Positions 48,928-59,484 of a DNA stretch of 64,000 bases are shown here, piece after piece. Position 1 is the first letter of the stretch. Each line of letters begins with the position of its first letter. Origin of the DNA: Shinella sp. UYSO24 (GTDB lineage: Bacteria; Pseudomonadota; Alphaproteobacteria; Rhizobiales; Rhizobiaceae); NCBI GenBank assembly GCA_902167985.1, contig CABHNZ010000008.1, positions 124,001 through 188,000 of the forward strand, written 5' to 3'. Both the position numbers and the translations under genes were made by a program. Under the pieces are notes generated by a model. That model worked only from the letters and a program-made list of their open reading frames with translations. It was not told the origin of the DNA and ran no database searches.

Positions 48928-51099
48928 TCATGTCGCTCCCGACGAGGAGCGCGCGGCCCGTGGCGGCTCGGCCTCCTCCCACCGTTCGTTGACGGCAGGT
49001 GTCACGACGAAGCCGAGAGAGCGGGCGCCAAGCCCGGTCAGGCGGGCGCTGACATCGACGAGATTGCGATCTTCCAGCGCATCGCCCTGGACGCAGAACA
49101 GAAAGCCATCGGCGCGGCAGGAGAGAATGCCCGCATCCATCTGCCGTTCCAGCGCCGGTCCGTCGATGAGAACCAGATCGTAGATCTCGGCCCAGTCGAG
49201 AAATTCGGTCAGACGATGGGCCATCAGAAGCTCCGTCGGCGATCCTTCGGTGGCTTCGCCGCCCGGAATGATGTCGAGCCATGGCAGATCGGTCTTTGCC
49301 ACCCGCGGGTCGATCCATTCGGGCGCGAGAGGATGTCGGCAAGCGACGTGGTCTTCTGATCGGCGTCGTAAATCTTAGCGAGAACCGGCCGGCGCATATC
49401 CGCCTCGACGACAAGCACCCTTGCACCACGCTTCAGCGCCGCCTGGGCAAGCGCCATCGATGTGAAGGTCTTTCCTTCCCCGGCAAAGGCCGAGAGCACG
49501 ACGAGCGAGCGGGTTCCTCCGACATGCCGCGAAGGCCCGAGCACGACATCCAGCACCTGCTGCAAGGCCGTCTGCATGGCGGGATCGCGATCCGCCTCGG
49601 CGAGCTTGGCCCGTAGGCCACTAGCGGCACGAATGGCCGGCAAGTGGGCGAGGATCGGCTGCGGCACGGGTGACGCCGCGACAGCGGCGACCGGTTGCTG
49701 CACTTCCTCATCCCAGATCTGGCGAGGACGGCGCAGATTGCCGACAAGCAGTGCGATACCGGCGGCAAGGATCAGGCCAAGCGCCACGCCTCCCGCAACG
49801 AAGGGCGCCGTCTTCGGGAAATACTTCCGGTCGGGTATTTCAGCCGTACTGACCAGCCGGGTACTGCCGAGCAGCGCCTTCTGTTCGGATTCCAGCGATT
49901 TGCGCTGCTCGAAAAGCGTTGAATACTGGGATTTCTTCACCCCCAGATCGCGGACCATCTGCTCGATCGAGGCTTCCTCGCGATTGGCGGTAGAGGCCGC
50001 CGTCTTGGCAGTCTCGAGCTCGCCCTGCAGGGAGGAGACGGTGCGGTCGGCGACATCATACTGTTTGCGCGCCGTCTCGACGCGCCGGCAAGCGCCCGTT
50101 CGAGGCTGGAGCGGGCCGACGCGATCTGGCCTTCGAGCGTGCGGATGGTCGGATGGCGGGGGCCGAGCGACATGGCAGCGGCCGCCACCTGCCCCTGCAG
50201 GCCGGACAGGCGCTCCTTCATTTCCACCACGGCACGGTTTTCAGAAATGGACGGCAGCGTTGCCGCCGCAGCCGTGCCGCCTGCCCTGACGGCGGCGATG
50301 ACGGCGGATGCCTGCGAGCGCGAGGCTTCCGCCACCGCCAGCTGGCCGCTCAGATTGGACAGACGCTCGGCCGTCAGCGGGCCGGCGGCACCGTTGGTCA
50401 GGCCCTTGCTGCTGCGGAATGTCTGGATTTTCGCATCGTCGGAGCGGATCTGGCTGTCGAGCCGGGAGAGCTCGTCGTCCAGCCCCTTGATCGCCACTTC
50501 GCGACCTTCGGAAATGCCGTCGATATGATCCTGCAGCACGGCGTCGATCAAAGCATTGGCCATGGTGCGGGCGGTCTCGGGATCGCGCGACGTATAGCCG
50601 ACCGTGATGACGCGGGATCTGCCGGCGCCGCCGATCGTGTAATGGTTCTGAAGATAGTCGATTGCCGAACTGCTCTCGGCATCGAGGTCGGCGCAATTGA
50701 CCTGATAGACATAGCGGGTGATCAGGTTCTGCGAATTCTGGCACTCGTTACGGATGGTCTCGATAATGCCGGGGCGGGAGAGCACGAGGCGCATGCTGCG
50801 CGTCGAGCGCACGACGAGAAGCTGGCTTTCCACATCCGCCGGATCGCCCGCCTTCAGGATGGCATTGGGCGGATTGTTGGAGAGACGGCTTTCCGGCTCG
50901 GCCACGATCAGCGAGCCGGAGGCATAAAAGCGCGGCGGCAGGGTGCGGAGCGCCACCACGGCCGCGCCGACGACGACCACGAAGACGCCGAGGAAAATCC
51001 ACTTCTGCTGCCAGAGCGTGACAAACGGATTGGCGCCGGCCGCACCGCGTCGGCGGCCGTCATCATCGTAATCGATCGTGGAAAAAGGCTTCTCATCAT
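48928..51099 (-). CDS. ExoP-like polysaccharide co-polymerase with BY-kinase domain, frameshifted three times
   Basis: 724 residues after adding bases near 51083 (T run), 50092 and 49318. Wzz domain: first helix FLGVFVVVVGAAVVALRTLP (about 40-60), PPRFYASGSLIVAEPESRL, long coiled coil (about 200-420), second helix FVAGGVALGLILAAGIALL. Kinase domain: Walker A SAFAGEGKTFTSMALAQAAL, A' VLVVEADMRRP, Walker B YDLVLIDGPAL. The C-terminal tail (WEEAEPPRAARSSSGAT) has no tyrosine cluster, unlike many BY-kinases. Controls chain length and export of the polysaccharide. The start overlaps the GT4 stop (ATGA). Confidence 0.82.
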
Positions 51100-52271
51100 G
51101 ACGGTCTGTGTGCCTTGATCAGGTGAACCGGGCGGCCCTTGGCCGGTGTGGCATGCGGTGCGGGGGCCGAGGCCAGCATCATCGCCTTCTTGACCACGGC
51201 CTGCAGTTCGTTGCGGAAGCGGGCGCAGCCGAATTTCGCCGCCTGTGCCCGGCATTCGCTGGCCGAGAACTGCTGTTCGGCGGCGATGAAATCCCTGACC
51301 GTCGTCGCGATCGCTTCCGGCTGCGGCTCGTTGAAGAACAGGCCGGTGCGCCCTTCCGCAACGATTTCCAGCGATCCGCCGCGCCCGAGCGCCAGAACCG
51401 GCGTACCTTCGGACTGGGCCTCGACGGTGATGATGCCGAAATCCTCCTCGGCGGCGAAGACGAAGGCGCGTGCCTGCGCCATCAGGCGCCGCAGGTCAGG
51501 CGTGGAGATGAAACCGGTAAAGCTGACATTCGGCGTTGCGATCTTCTTCAGATGCACCGCCTCCGGCCCGTCGCCGGCAACAACCAGCTTCTGTTCGGGC
51601 ATCAGCGCGAAGGCCCGCACGATCTGCTCGATATTCTTGTAGGAAACGAGCCGGCTCGCCGCGAGGAAATAGTCTCCCCGCTCCGTATCTGCCGTGCGCA
51701 GCGACAGCGTCACGGGCGGGTAGATCACGGTCGAGGCACGGCCATAGACCTTGCGGATGCGCCTTGCGATGAAGTTCGAATTGGCGATCATCACGTCGAC
51801 GCCGTTTGCCGTGCGGCTGTCCCAGATACGCAGCCTGTGCAGCAGGTAGCGGACGATGAAGCCGGTGATGCCGCGATAGCCGCTCTGCGCCAGATAGCTG
51901 TGCTGCAGGTCCCAGGCATAGCGCATCGGCGAATGGACATAGGACACATGCACCTGGTTCGGCCCGGTGATGACGCCCTTGGCCACCGCATAGCTGCTCG
52001 ATATGACGAGGTCATAATCGGACAGGTCGAACTGCTCGATCGCCATCGGCATGATCGGCAGGAACAGCCGGTGATGTTTCTTGGCAAAAGGCAGCTTCTG
52101 CAGGAAGCTGGTTTTGGTCTCTTTCAATCCGATACGGGCGCGGTCGCGCTCGTTCAGAACGTCGAACAGGGTGAAGACATCGGCCTGCGGATAGCAGTCG
52201 AGGATCTCCTTGAGGACGAGCTCGGCTCCCCCCATCACATAAAGCCAGTCATGAACGATGGCGACACGCAT
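51096..52271 (-). CDS. Glycosyltransferase family 4
   Basis: 391 residues, intact. MRVAIVHDWLYVMGGAELVLKEIL at the N-terminus, VHSPMRYAWDLQHSYL, FLAASRLVSYKNIEQIVRAFALMP, LVVAGDGPEAVHLKKI and the E-x7-E region AAEEDFGIITVEAQSEGTPVLAL. WbaZ/mannosyltransferase-like. An alternative ATG two codons earlier exists. First gene of the minus polysaccharide operon (52271 to 44542). Confidence 0.9.
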   Translation of the reverse strand: MRVAIVHDWLYVMGGAELVLKEILDCYPQADVFTLFDVLNERDRARIGLKETKTSFLQKLPFAKKHHRLFLPIMPMAIEQFDLSDYDLVISSSYAVAKGVITGPNQVHVSYVHSPMRYAWDLQHSYLAQSGYRGITGFIVRYLLHRLRIWDSRTANGVDVMIANSNFIARRIRKVYGRASTVIYPPVTLSLRTADTERGDYFLAASRLVSYKNIEQIVRAFALMPEQKLVVAGDGPEAVHLKKIATPNVSFTGFISTPDLRRLMAQARAFVFAAEEDFGIITVEAQSEGTPVLALGRGGSLEIVAEGRTGLFFNEPQPEAIATTVRDFIAAEQQFSASECRAQAAKFGCARFRNELQAVVKKAMMLASAPAPHATPAKGRPVHLIKAHRPS

Positions 52272-52622
52272 CAGCACACTCTCGATCCAATTACACCCAG
52301 GAGCATACTGACGGTCTACTTTACAAAAATCTAATTTAGACTGAAAGCATGTTTAACGGCTAAAAATTGATTAAAATCCGATCCTTGGCCGGTGGATTTC
52401 ACCTGTCGAAAGGCGCCCGAAGACGCCGGGAATGGCGGGGTCGTGCAAGCCGGTGGCCGCACACAAGACCCGCCGCGAGGACCCCAGCATCCCACCTATT
52501 TATTCATTTTTCTTATATTTGATCCTGCAAATATGCATAGAGAAGCGCATTCGCGGCCATAACCGCGGAGGGCTATCGACAGCCAATGCATCAACAGCTG
52601 ATAATGATGGAATTTCCGTATT
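52272..52622. promoter_or_regulatory. Divergent promoter region of the polysaccharide locus
   Basis: 351 bases between the GT4 operon and the acyltransferase gene, with no gene. Two AT-rich blocks (about 52310-52380 and 52495-52535) separated by a GC-rich part; these probably hold the promoters for each direction. I see no recognisable operator. Confidence 0.4.
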
Positions 52623-53590
52623 ATGAAGCGCAGTCTTAATGTTGAACTTGCACGTCTCTTCGGCTTGGTCTGCGTCGTAGCTGCGCACGCCAACTCATTG
52701 CATGCATTCATAAATTTTCAACGACCGGGTTCCTTGTGGATGAGGCCTGCCGCTCCACGGTGCAACTCTTCTTCCTCGTGTCCGGCTTTTTCTGGAAGCC
52801 GGAAAATGTCGATCATCCCGGTGCCTATCTGCGCCGGCTGTTTCCGAAGCTCGCCATTCCCTTCGTGCTGTGGGCGGTGATCTATCTCTTTCTCGACTGG
52901 AGCGAATGGCTCTATCCCGGCGTCGAAAACCGCAGCTGGCGGACCTATGTCTTCACCCTGTGGAGCGGCGGCATTGCCTTTCATCTCTGGTTTCTGCCTG
53001 CCCTTTTCGTCGGTACGGCGATCGGGCTGACGCTGCTTCGTACCTTCGGAATGCGCTGCGCACTGATCGGCGCCTTCGTGCTTTTCTTCATCGGTACGCT
53101 GCTCGGCGCCTATCTGCGCCCCTTCGGCATCGAGGCGCAGCTGTCGCTCTATCGAAACGGCATCTTCTTCGCGCCGATCTTCCTCATCGCCGGCTATTAC
53201 CTGAAGGGCCTGACGACGCTGCCGAGCCTCCCGACCTTTGCCGCCATCGCGGTGATCGGCGCCGTCGGCAATCTGCTGGAAGGCATATATATCGTCGGCT
53301 CCTACCCCAACGGCCACGACCTTTCACTCTCGACGCTGCCCTTCGGTGTCGGCGTCTTCGGCCTGTTCCTGCATCTGCGCAGCGAGGCGAGCAACCTGGC
53401 CAGCTGGGGGCGCGATGTCTTCGGCGCCTATCTCGCCCATGTGCTGATCATGAAAACCCTGATCGCGGTTCTGGCACCGCAATCCAGCCTCTGGCTGATC
53501 GCCTTCGTCATCGTCGTGACGCTTGTGCTTTCGCTGGTCTTTTCCCGCTACGCCAAGAAAAACCGCTGGCTGCGCCATCTGGCGCCCTGA
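52623..53590 (+). CDS. Acyltransferase-3 family membrane protein (OafA/WecH/ExoH-like), frameshifted
   Basis: 322 residues after adding one G near 52720. The catalytic-type N-terminus ELARLFGLVCVVAAHANSLHAF has the conserved R-x10-H arrangement, then TVQLFFLVSGFFWK and about nine further hydrophobic segments, ending in YAKKNRWLRHLAP. Transfers acetyl, succinyl or similar groups to the polysaccharide. It is divergent from the glycosyltransferase operon. Confidence 0.85.
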
Positions 53591-53603
53591 GAACCGGCTC
53601 CCC

Positions 53604-53631
53604 CGTTATGGCCGCCCGGGCGGCCATAACG
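53604..53631. repeat. Perfect 28-base palindrome
   Basis: Arms CGTTATGGCCGCCC and GGGCGGCCATAACG abut with no spacer, 13 bases after the acyltransferase stop. It could act as a terminator or RNA-stability hairpin (four central bases unpaired) or a dyad binding site. No T tract follows. Confidence 0.8.
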
Positions 53632-54202
53632 ACGCCCCTCTGCCTGCCCCTCTGCCTGCCCCCTTTGCCTGCTCCCTTGGCCGTCCCCTTTTGCCTGGCA
53701 CCCTTCGCCCGCCCCTTTTGCCCTGGCTCCTTTGGGCGCTTTGCCGCCCCCCCTTCGCCTGCCCGTCCGCTGCGAGCCTGCTGCCACCCCACGCTCCCAC
53801 ACGCCACACCGCCTCACCTGCCCGCGTGCCCTCCTTGCCCCCCATTTGCGCCCATTTGCCCCCATTTGGCCCCTTGCCACATCAAAGACCCTGACGCCGT
53901 CGCCAGATGGCCCTCCTCATGTCAGGAGCGCCTCCGGCTGACTGGTGGGACATCTATTGTTTCAAAATTAGCAACACATTCAAAATAATTATTACAATTT
54001 ATCACTTGGTCGACCCGGCGTAGAACTCATTTCAACAGAGACGCAGAGCGGTAACGCAGCGGTTGAAGACAGGGAAAAGCGGCAGTGACGCGAGACCCGG
54101 CGGTTTTCAACCAGAACCAACAAACCGCTTCGCCCTTGTTCAAGATTTTCAACCCGGCCTTGCCGCAACTGCGGTTGCCAACCGACCAAACGGAGAACCA
54201 CC
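53632..54202. other. Gene-free stretch: C-rich, G-poor tract then AT-rich promoter region
   Basis: About 250 bases (53632-53880) are strongly pyrimidine-biased, with irregular repeats of CTGCCCC, CCTTTGCC and CCCATTTG; no coding frame looks real on either strand. From 53940 the sequence becomes AT-rich (53965-54000), consistent with the promoter of the isochorismatase-family gene at 54203. Confidence 0.6.
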
Positions 54203-54892
54203 ATGTCGAAGCTCGAAGTCCTCACCCCGAAGAACAGCCAGCTGATCTTCATCGACCAGCAGCCGCAGATGGCTTTCGGCGTTCAGTCGATTGACCGCCA
54301 GACCCTGAAGAACAATGTCGTCGGTCTTGCCAAGGCAGCCAAGATCTTCAACGTCCCGACCACGATCACCACGGTCGAGACCGAAAGCTTCTCCGGCAAC
54401 ACCTTCCCGGAACTCCTTGCCGTCTACCCGGAAAACGACATTCTCGAGCGCACCTCGATGAATTCCTGGGACGACCAGAATGTTCGCGATGCGCTGGCAA
54501 AGAACGCCGCAGAAGGCCGCAAGAAGATCGTCGTCTCGGGCCTCTGGACCGAAGTGTGCAACACCACCTTCTCCCTCTCCGCCCTCCATGACGTGCCGGA
54601 CTACGAAATCTACATGGTGGCCGACGCTTCCGGCGGCACCTCCCTTGAAGCCCACAATCGTGCGATGGACCGCATGGTCCAGGCCGGCGTCATCCCCGTC
54701 ACCTGGCAGCAGGTTCTGCTCGAATGGCAGCGCGACTGGGCTCACCGCGAAACCTATGACGCCGTCACCACGCTGGTGAAGGAACATTCCGGCGCCTACG
54801 GCATGGGCATCGATTATGCCTATACCCACGTCCACAAGGCAGACGAGCGCGTCAAGCACGGCAAGCGCATCGGCCCGAACCCGGCGAAGTAA
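54203..54892 (+). CDS. Isochorismatase-like hydrolase (YcaC family)
   Basis: 229 residues. LIFIDQQPQMAFGV carries the catalytic Asp, the catalytic Lys lies in GRKKIVVSGLWTEVCNTT, and Cys follows in that EVCN motif: the Asp-Lys-Cys triad of cysteine hydrolases. YcaC members are octameric hydrolases of unknown substrate. GGAGA lies six bases before the ATG. Followed by an MFS exporter gene, a frequent pairing in proteobacteria. Confidence 0.9.
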   Translation: MSKLEVLTPKNSQLIFIDQQPQMAFGVQSIDRQTLKNNVVGLAKAAKIFNVPTTITTVETESFSGNTFPELLAVYPENDILERTSMNSWDDQNVRDALAKNAAEGRKKIVVSGLWTEVCNTTFSLSALHDVPDYEIYMVADASGGTSLEAHNRAMDRMVQAGVIPVTWQQVLLEWQRDWAHRETYDAVTTLVKEHSGAYGMGIDYAYTHVHKADERVKHGKRIGPNPAK

Positions 54893-55001
54893 TCGCGGCC
54901 GGAATGATCGAACCGGCTCTCCCGCCAGGACCACATTGAGGAGAGCCGGCCTTTCACGTTCGACCCCTTCACGTTCGAAAAAAGAGGGCGAGGTAAACGC
55001 C

Positions 55002-56599
55002 ATGACATCCAAATCTTCGACAGGCGGCGGCAGCTTTGCTCCCCTTGCCCAACCCGTCTTCGCGGTCCTCTGGGTCGCCACCGTTCTCGGCAATACCGGC
55101 AGTTTCATGCGCGATGTCGCAAGCTCCTGGCTGATGACGGATCTTTCGGCCTCCCCCGCCGCGGTTGCATGGTGCAGGCGGCAGGCACGCTGCCGATCTT
55201 CCTGCTCGCCATTCCGGCGGGCGTGCTCACCGATATTCTCGACCGCCGCAAATTCCTGATCGCCGTCCAGCTTCTTCTGGCCTCGGTCAGCATCAGCCTG
55301 ATGCTGCTTGCCCATACCGGCATGCTGTCCGTCAGCGCCTGATCGGCCTTACCTTCCTCGGCGGCATTGGTGCCGCACTGATGGGCCCCACATGGCAGGC
55401 GATCGTGCCGGAACTGGTGCCTCGACAGGATGTCAAAAGCGCCGTTGCGCTCAACTCGCTCGGCATCAACATCGCCCGGTCGATCGGCCCCGCTGCCGGT
55501 GGCCTTCTGCTTGCCGCCTTCGGTGCAGGCCTCACCTATGGCGCGGATGTCGCAAGCTATATCATCGTCATCGCAGCCCTCGTCTGGTGGCCGCGGGCCA
55601 AAGATGCCAATGATGCACTGGCCGAAAACTTCCTCGGCGCCTTCCGGGCAGGCCTGCGCTACACCCGCTCCAGCAAGCCTCTGCATGTGGTTCTGCTGCG
55701 TGCCGCCATCTTCTTCGCCTTCGGCAGCGCCATCTGGGCCCTCCTGCCGCTCGTTGCCCGCCAGTTGCTTGGTGGTGACGCCAGCTTCTACGGCATCCTG
55801 CTCGGCGCAATCGGTGCCGGTGCGATCGGCGGGGCGCTTGTCATGCCGAAGCTGCGCCAGCGGTTCACGGCAGATGGCTTGCTCCTCGGTTCGGCGCTCG
55901 TTACGGCTGCCGTCATGACCCTTCTGTCGCTCAGCCCGCCGCAATGGCTGGCCGTCGTCATCCTGCTCTTCCTCGGTGGAGCCTGGATCACCGCGCTGAC
56001 GACACTCAATGGTGCGGCCCAGGCCGTATTGCCCAACTGGGTGCGTGGTCGTGGCCTTGCCGTCTACCTCACGGTGTTCAACGGTGCGATGACTGCCGGC
56101 AGCCTTGGCTGGGGCGCAGTCGGCACGGCAACCGGCATCCCCGGCGCCTCCTCATCGGTGCGATCGGCCTTCTGATTGCAGGCCTTGTCATGCACCGCCT
56201 GAAACTGCGACCGGCGAAACCGATCTCGTGCCTTCCAACCATTGGCCCGAACCGCTCGTTGCCGAACCTGTCGCTCACGATCGTGGCCCGGTTCTGATCC
56301 TCATCGAATACACGGTGGAAAAGCAGCATCGCCGCGCCTTCCTCCATGCACTCGACGAACTGTCACAGGAACGCCGCCGCGACGGAGCCTATGGCTGGGG
56401 CGTGACGGAAGATTCAGCCGATCCGCAGAAGCTGGTCGAATGGTTCATGGTCGAAAGCTGGGCTGAACATTTGAGACAGCACAAGCGCGTCTCGAATGCC
56501 GATGCCGACCTGCAGGGCAAGGTTGTTGCCTACCATAGCGGCCCGGAAAAACCCGTCGTTCGTCACTTCCTGACGATCAACCGGCCCGGAAAAGCCTGA
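55002..56599 (+). CDS. MFS exporter with C-terminal antibiotic-biosynthesis-monooxygenase-like domain, frameshifted four times
   Basis: 533 residues after adding single bases near 55168, 55341, 56150 and 56211. The MFS part (about 1-415, enterobactin-exporter-like MFS_3): LWVATVLGNTGSFMRDVASSWLM, IPAGVLTDILDRRKFLI, GPTWQAIVPELVPRQDVKSAVALNS, WGAVGTATGIPGALLIGAIG. The C-terminal about 110 residues (PSNHWPEPLV, LIEYTVEKQHRRAFLHAL, VESWAEHLRQHKRVSNAD) form a ferredoxin-like domain seen in this exporter subgroup. Likely drug or metabolite efflux; the tail's role is unknown. Confidence 0.8.
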
Positions 56600-56624
56600 A
56601 GGGCTTGACGACAAAGAAAAAGAG

Positions 56625-56658
56625 AAGGGATGCGGCAAGACCTGCCGCATCCCTTTTT
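56625..56658. terminator. Bidirectional intrinsic terminator
   Basis: Thirteen-base perfect stem (AAGGGATGCGGCA / TGCCGCATCCCTT), 5-base loop, T run after and A-rich sequence before. It lies between the convergent MFS and ftsZ-like genes. Confidence 0.93.
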
Positions 56659-56723
56659 CATGTGCATCAGAGGGCACAGCCGATGGCAATCGGCTCGCCT
56701 ATCTGTCTGCCTCGCCGGGCGTC

Positions 56724-57715
56724 TCAGCGCATGGCGGTCGGAGCCGGACCCGGCACCGGTGCTTCAAGGCCGGTCGCCACGACGGAGACGCGGAACTTGC
56801 CGTCGAGATTGCGATCGAAGATCGCGCCGACGACGATATCCGCCTCGTCCTGCACTTCGTCGCGGATACGGCTTGCGGCCTCATCCACTTCGAACAGCGT
56901 CATGTCCGAGCCGCCCGAGATCGACACCAGCACGCCGCGGCGCCCGACAGCGAGATATCGTCGAGCAGCGGGTTAGCGATCGCGGCTTCGGCGGCTGCCA
57001 TGGCGCGACCATCGCCGGCCGCTTCGCCGGTTCCCATCATCGCACGGCCCATGCCGCGCATGACGGCGCGCACGTCGGCGAAATCGAGGTTGATCAGGCC
57101 TTCCTTGACGATCAGGTCGGTGATGCAGCCGACGCCGGCGTAAAGAACGCGGTCGGCGGTCATGAAGGCATCGGCGAAGGTCGTCTTGGCGTCCGCAATG
57201 CGAAAGAGGTTCTGGTTCGGAATGACGATGACGGTATCGGCCGCCTTACGCAGCGCCTCGATGCCGGCCTCTGCCATCTTCATGCGGCGATTGCCTTCGA
57301 AGGTGAAGGGCTTCGTCACCACGCCGACGGTCAGGATACCGGCAGAACGCGCCGCCTCGGCAATCACCGGTGCAGCCCCCGTGCCCGTGCCGCCGCCCAT
57401 GCCGGCGGTGACGAAGCACATATGCGAGCCGTGCAGGTGATCCATGATCTCATCGATCGATTCTTCGGCGGCCGCCCGGCCGACCTCCGGCAGGGAGCCG
57501 GCGCCGAGGCCTTCCGTCACCTGCGCACCGAGCTGGATGCGGCGCGTTGCCCTGGACGTCGCCAGAACCTGCGCATCCGTATTGGCGGCGATGAATTCCA
57601 CGCCGGCGAGTTCTTCCGCGATCATGTTGTTGATCGCGTTACCACCGCCGCCGCCGACGCCGATGACCGAGATATGCGGTCGAAGTCCAGTAATCGCGCT
57701 CTTGGCGTCCGTCAT
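56724..57715 (-). CDS. ftsZ2: Short FtsZ paralogue (FtsZ2-like), frameshifted
   Basis: 330 residues after adding one C near 56945. Tubulin/FtsZ GTPase domain: [22 protein letters not shown], the GGGTGTG signature at 107-113, and the T7 loop [14 protein letters not shown]. The C-terminal domain [18 protein letters not shown] ends in PTAMR with no linker or DxPxxLR-type tail, so it cannot bind FtsA/ZapA-type partners that way. Rhizobiaceae carry such a short second FtsZ beside a full-length one. AAGGAAA precedes the ATG. Confidence 0.87.
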
Positions 57716-57996
57716 CGCCGTTTCCTTTCATGCCTTATGTCTCATCCGCCCGACTGCGGATGGCGAATCGGCCTGGACGCTAGGATTGTAACAAGGCGCA
57801 GGCAGGGCGTTCCATCCTCCCGCACGCAGCTGTCCCCCATAAACACGCCAAGGGCGACCCGAGCTTGCGTTGCGGACGCTTAGACTGCCTTTTTCGCCCG
57901 CATCCGGAGGATGTACGGCCCGCTTATTTGACAGGCCGCGACCAAACCCGGCACAGTGGAGCCACCGATATCGACCAAAGCGGGAAATCTGCGGCC

Positions 57997-58308
57997 ATGC
58001 CAGATGCGAAGGCTGATGCGAATGAGGCTTACCTCGTCACGGTATCCGGCAGGGTGCAGGGCGTCGGCTACCGGGCATGGACGCGCGGTGAGGCCGCCAG
58101 GCTCGGGCTTTCCGGCTGGGTGCGCAATGAAGCGGATGGCTCGGTCAAGGCGCTGATCGCCGGCCCCGCCGCTTTGACCGCCACGATGCTGGAGCGTCTT
58201 CGCATCGGCCCCTTCGGCTCGAAGGTGACGGATGTTGAGGCACGGCCCGCCGAAGACGCCGACATCCCACCCGGCGGCCTGCCGACCGGCTTTTCCATCA
58301 CGCGATGA
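57997..58308 (+). CDS. Acylphosphatase
   Basis: 103 residues. [15 protein letters not shown] (substrate-binding Arg in the VQGVGYR loop) and [14 protein letters not shown] (catalytic Asn) are the family signatures. Hydrolyses acyl phosphates. A longer in-frame reading upstream to 57865 is unlike the family; I chose [13 protein letters not shown]. Confidence 0.92.
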   Translation: MPDAKADANEAYLVTVSGRVQGVGYRAWTRGEAARLGLSGWVRNEADGSVKALIAGPAALTATMLERLRIGPFGSKVTDVEARPAEDADIPPGGLPTGFSITR

Positions 58309-58637
58309 GGGCTGGCCTGACCAGAACGAACGAGGTCGCCTTGGCTACTGCCGGGCTGTGGGGACCCGCACGGGGCGGCCGCACCGGAGCGGCGATCGTT
58401 GATGCCGGCCGCCACAGCAACACGCCATTCGCACCCTCTTCCGATATCTGCCGTCCCTCTCTTGACGTATCCCCAAGAGGCTTGCCCCCATAGGTTAGCT
58501 CCCCGTGGCTGCCCACCTAAAGCCGTGCCCCAAAAACTGTGCCGCAAGAGCGACGTCCCAACAGCCCTGCCCCATGAGTTTGCCCTTTTCCTCTCTCCCG
58601 CCCTTTTCAAAAACCTTCGCGAGATCCTGACGCCCGC
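58309..58637. other. Gene-free C-rich stretch
   Basis: 329 bases with no credible gene. 58490-58620 is C-rich and G-poor with loosely repeated GTGCCCCA/CTGCCCCAT-like units, resembling the tract at 53632-53880. The promoter of the following gene must lie near its 3' end, but I cannot define it. Confidence 0.5.
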
Positions 58638-59426
58638 ATGTTGTTCATCGCTGCAAAAGTCTTCTGGGCGCTGGCCCAACCCGTCACTTTCGCCTTTCTT
58701 CTTGGATTGGCGGCCCTTGTCGCAGGCTTTGCCCGGTTCAGGAAAACGGCGCTCACGATTGGCCTTGGTGCGCTGACGATCGTCTTCGTCGCTTTCTACA
58801 CCTCGCTCGGCACGCTTCTGGTCGAGGAACTGGAGGACCGTTTTCCGCGTCCCGCGACGCCGGCCGACATCGCCTGCGTCATCGTACTCGGCGGCGGCAT
58901 TGCCACCAAGGTGGATAGCGTGCGCAACGGCTATGATCTCGATGACGGCGCCGATCGCTATATCGAGACGGTGAGGCTGGCGCAGGACTATCCGAATGCC
59001 CGGATCATCATGTCGGGCGGCGATGGGCGGATCGAAGGCGGCTATGTCAAGGAAGCCGTCATCATCAAGCGCATGTTCGACGCCTTCAAGATCGATCCCG
59101 CCCGCGTCGATTACGACGAGACCTCGCGCGACACCTACGAGAATGCCGTCAACACCAAGCAGATCCTTCAAAAGCGCAATCTGACCGGCTGCCTGCTGAT
59201 CACCTCCGGCTGGCACATGCCGCGCACGGTGGCGATCTTCCGCCATCTCGGCATGGATGTGGTGCCGTGGGTGACGGACTATCGCACCACAGGCAAGGAG
59301 AGCCTCGAGATCGGCATCACCGATCCGCTGACCAATGCGACGCTGTTTTCGATCGCCGCCCGCGAATGGATCGGCATCGTCGCCTATTATTTCGCAGGCC
59401 GGGTGGATACGCTCTACCCGCATTGA
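58638..59426 (+). CDS. YdcF/ElyC/SanA-family (DUF218) membrane-anchored protein
   Basis: 262 residues. Two N-terminal transmembrane helices (about 5-30 and 37-60), then a periplasmic DUF218 domain: [71 protein letters not shown], which are the ElyC family motifs. Members affect envelope integrity and lipid-carrier metabolism; the enzyme activity is unknown. Confidence 0.88.
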   Translation: MLFIAAKVFWALAQPVTFAFLLGLAALVAGFARFRKTALTIGLGALTIVFVAFYTSLGTLLVEELEDRFPRPATPADIACVIVLGGGIATKVDSVRNGYDLDDGADRYIETVRLAQDYPNARIIMSGGDGRIEGGYVKEAVIIKRMFDAFKIDPARVDYDETSRDTYENAVNTKQILQKRNLTGCLLITSGWHMPRTVAIFRHLGMDVVPWVTDYRTTGKESLEIGITDPLTNATLFSIAAREWIGIVAYYFAGRVDTLYPH

Positions 59427-59484
59427 TTGGGAAGAATTGCGACCCGGCGACCCATGGGACCGCCGGGCTGACTGGAGCCTGCCG

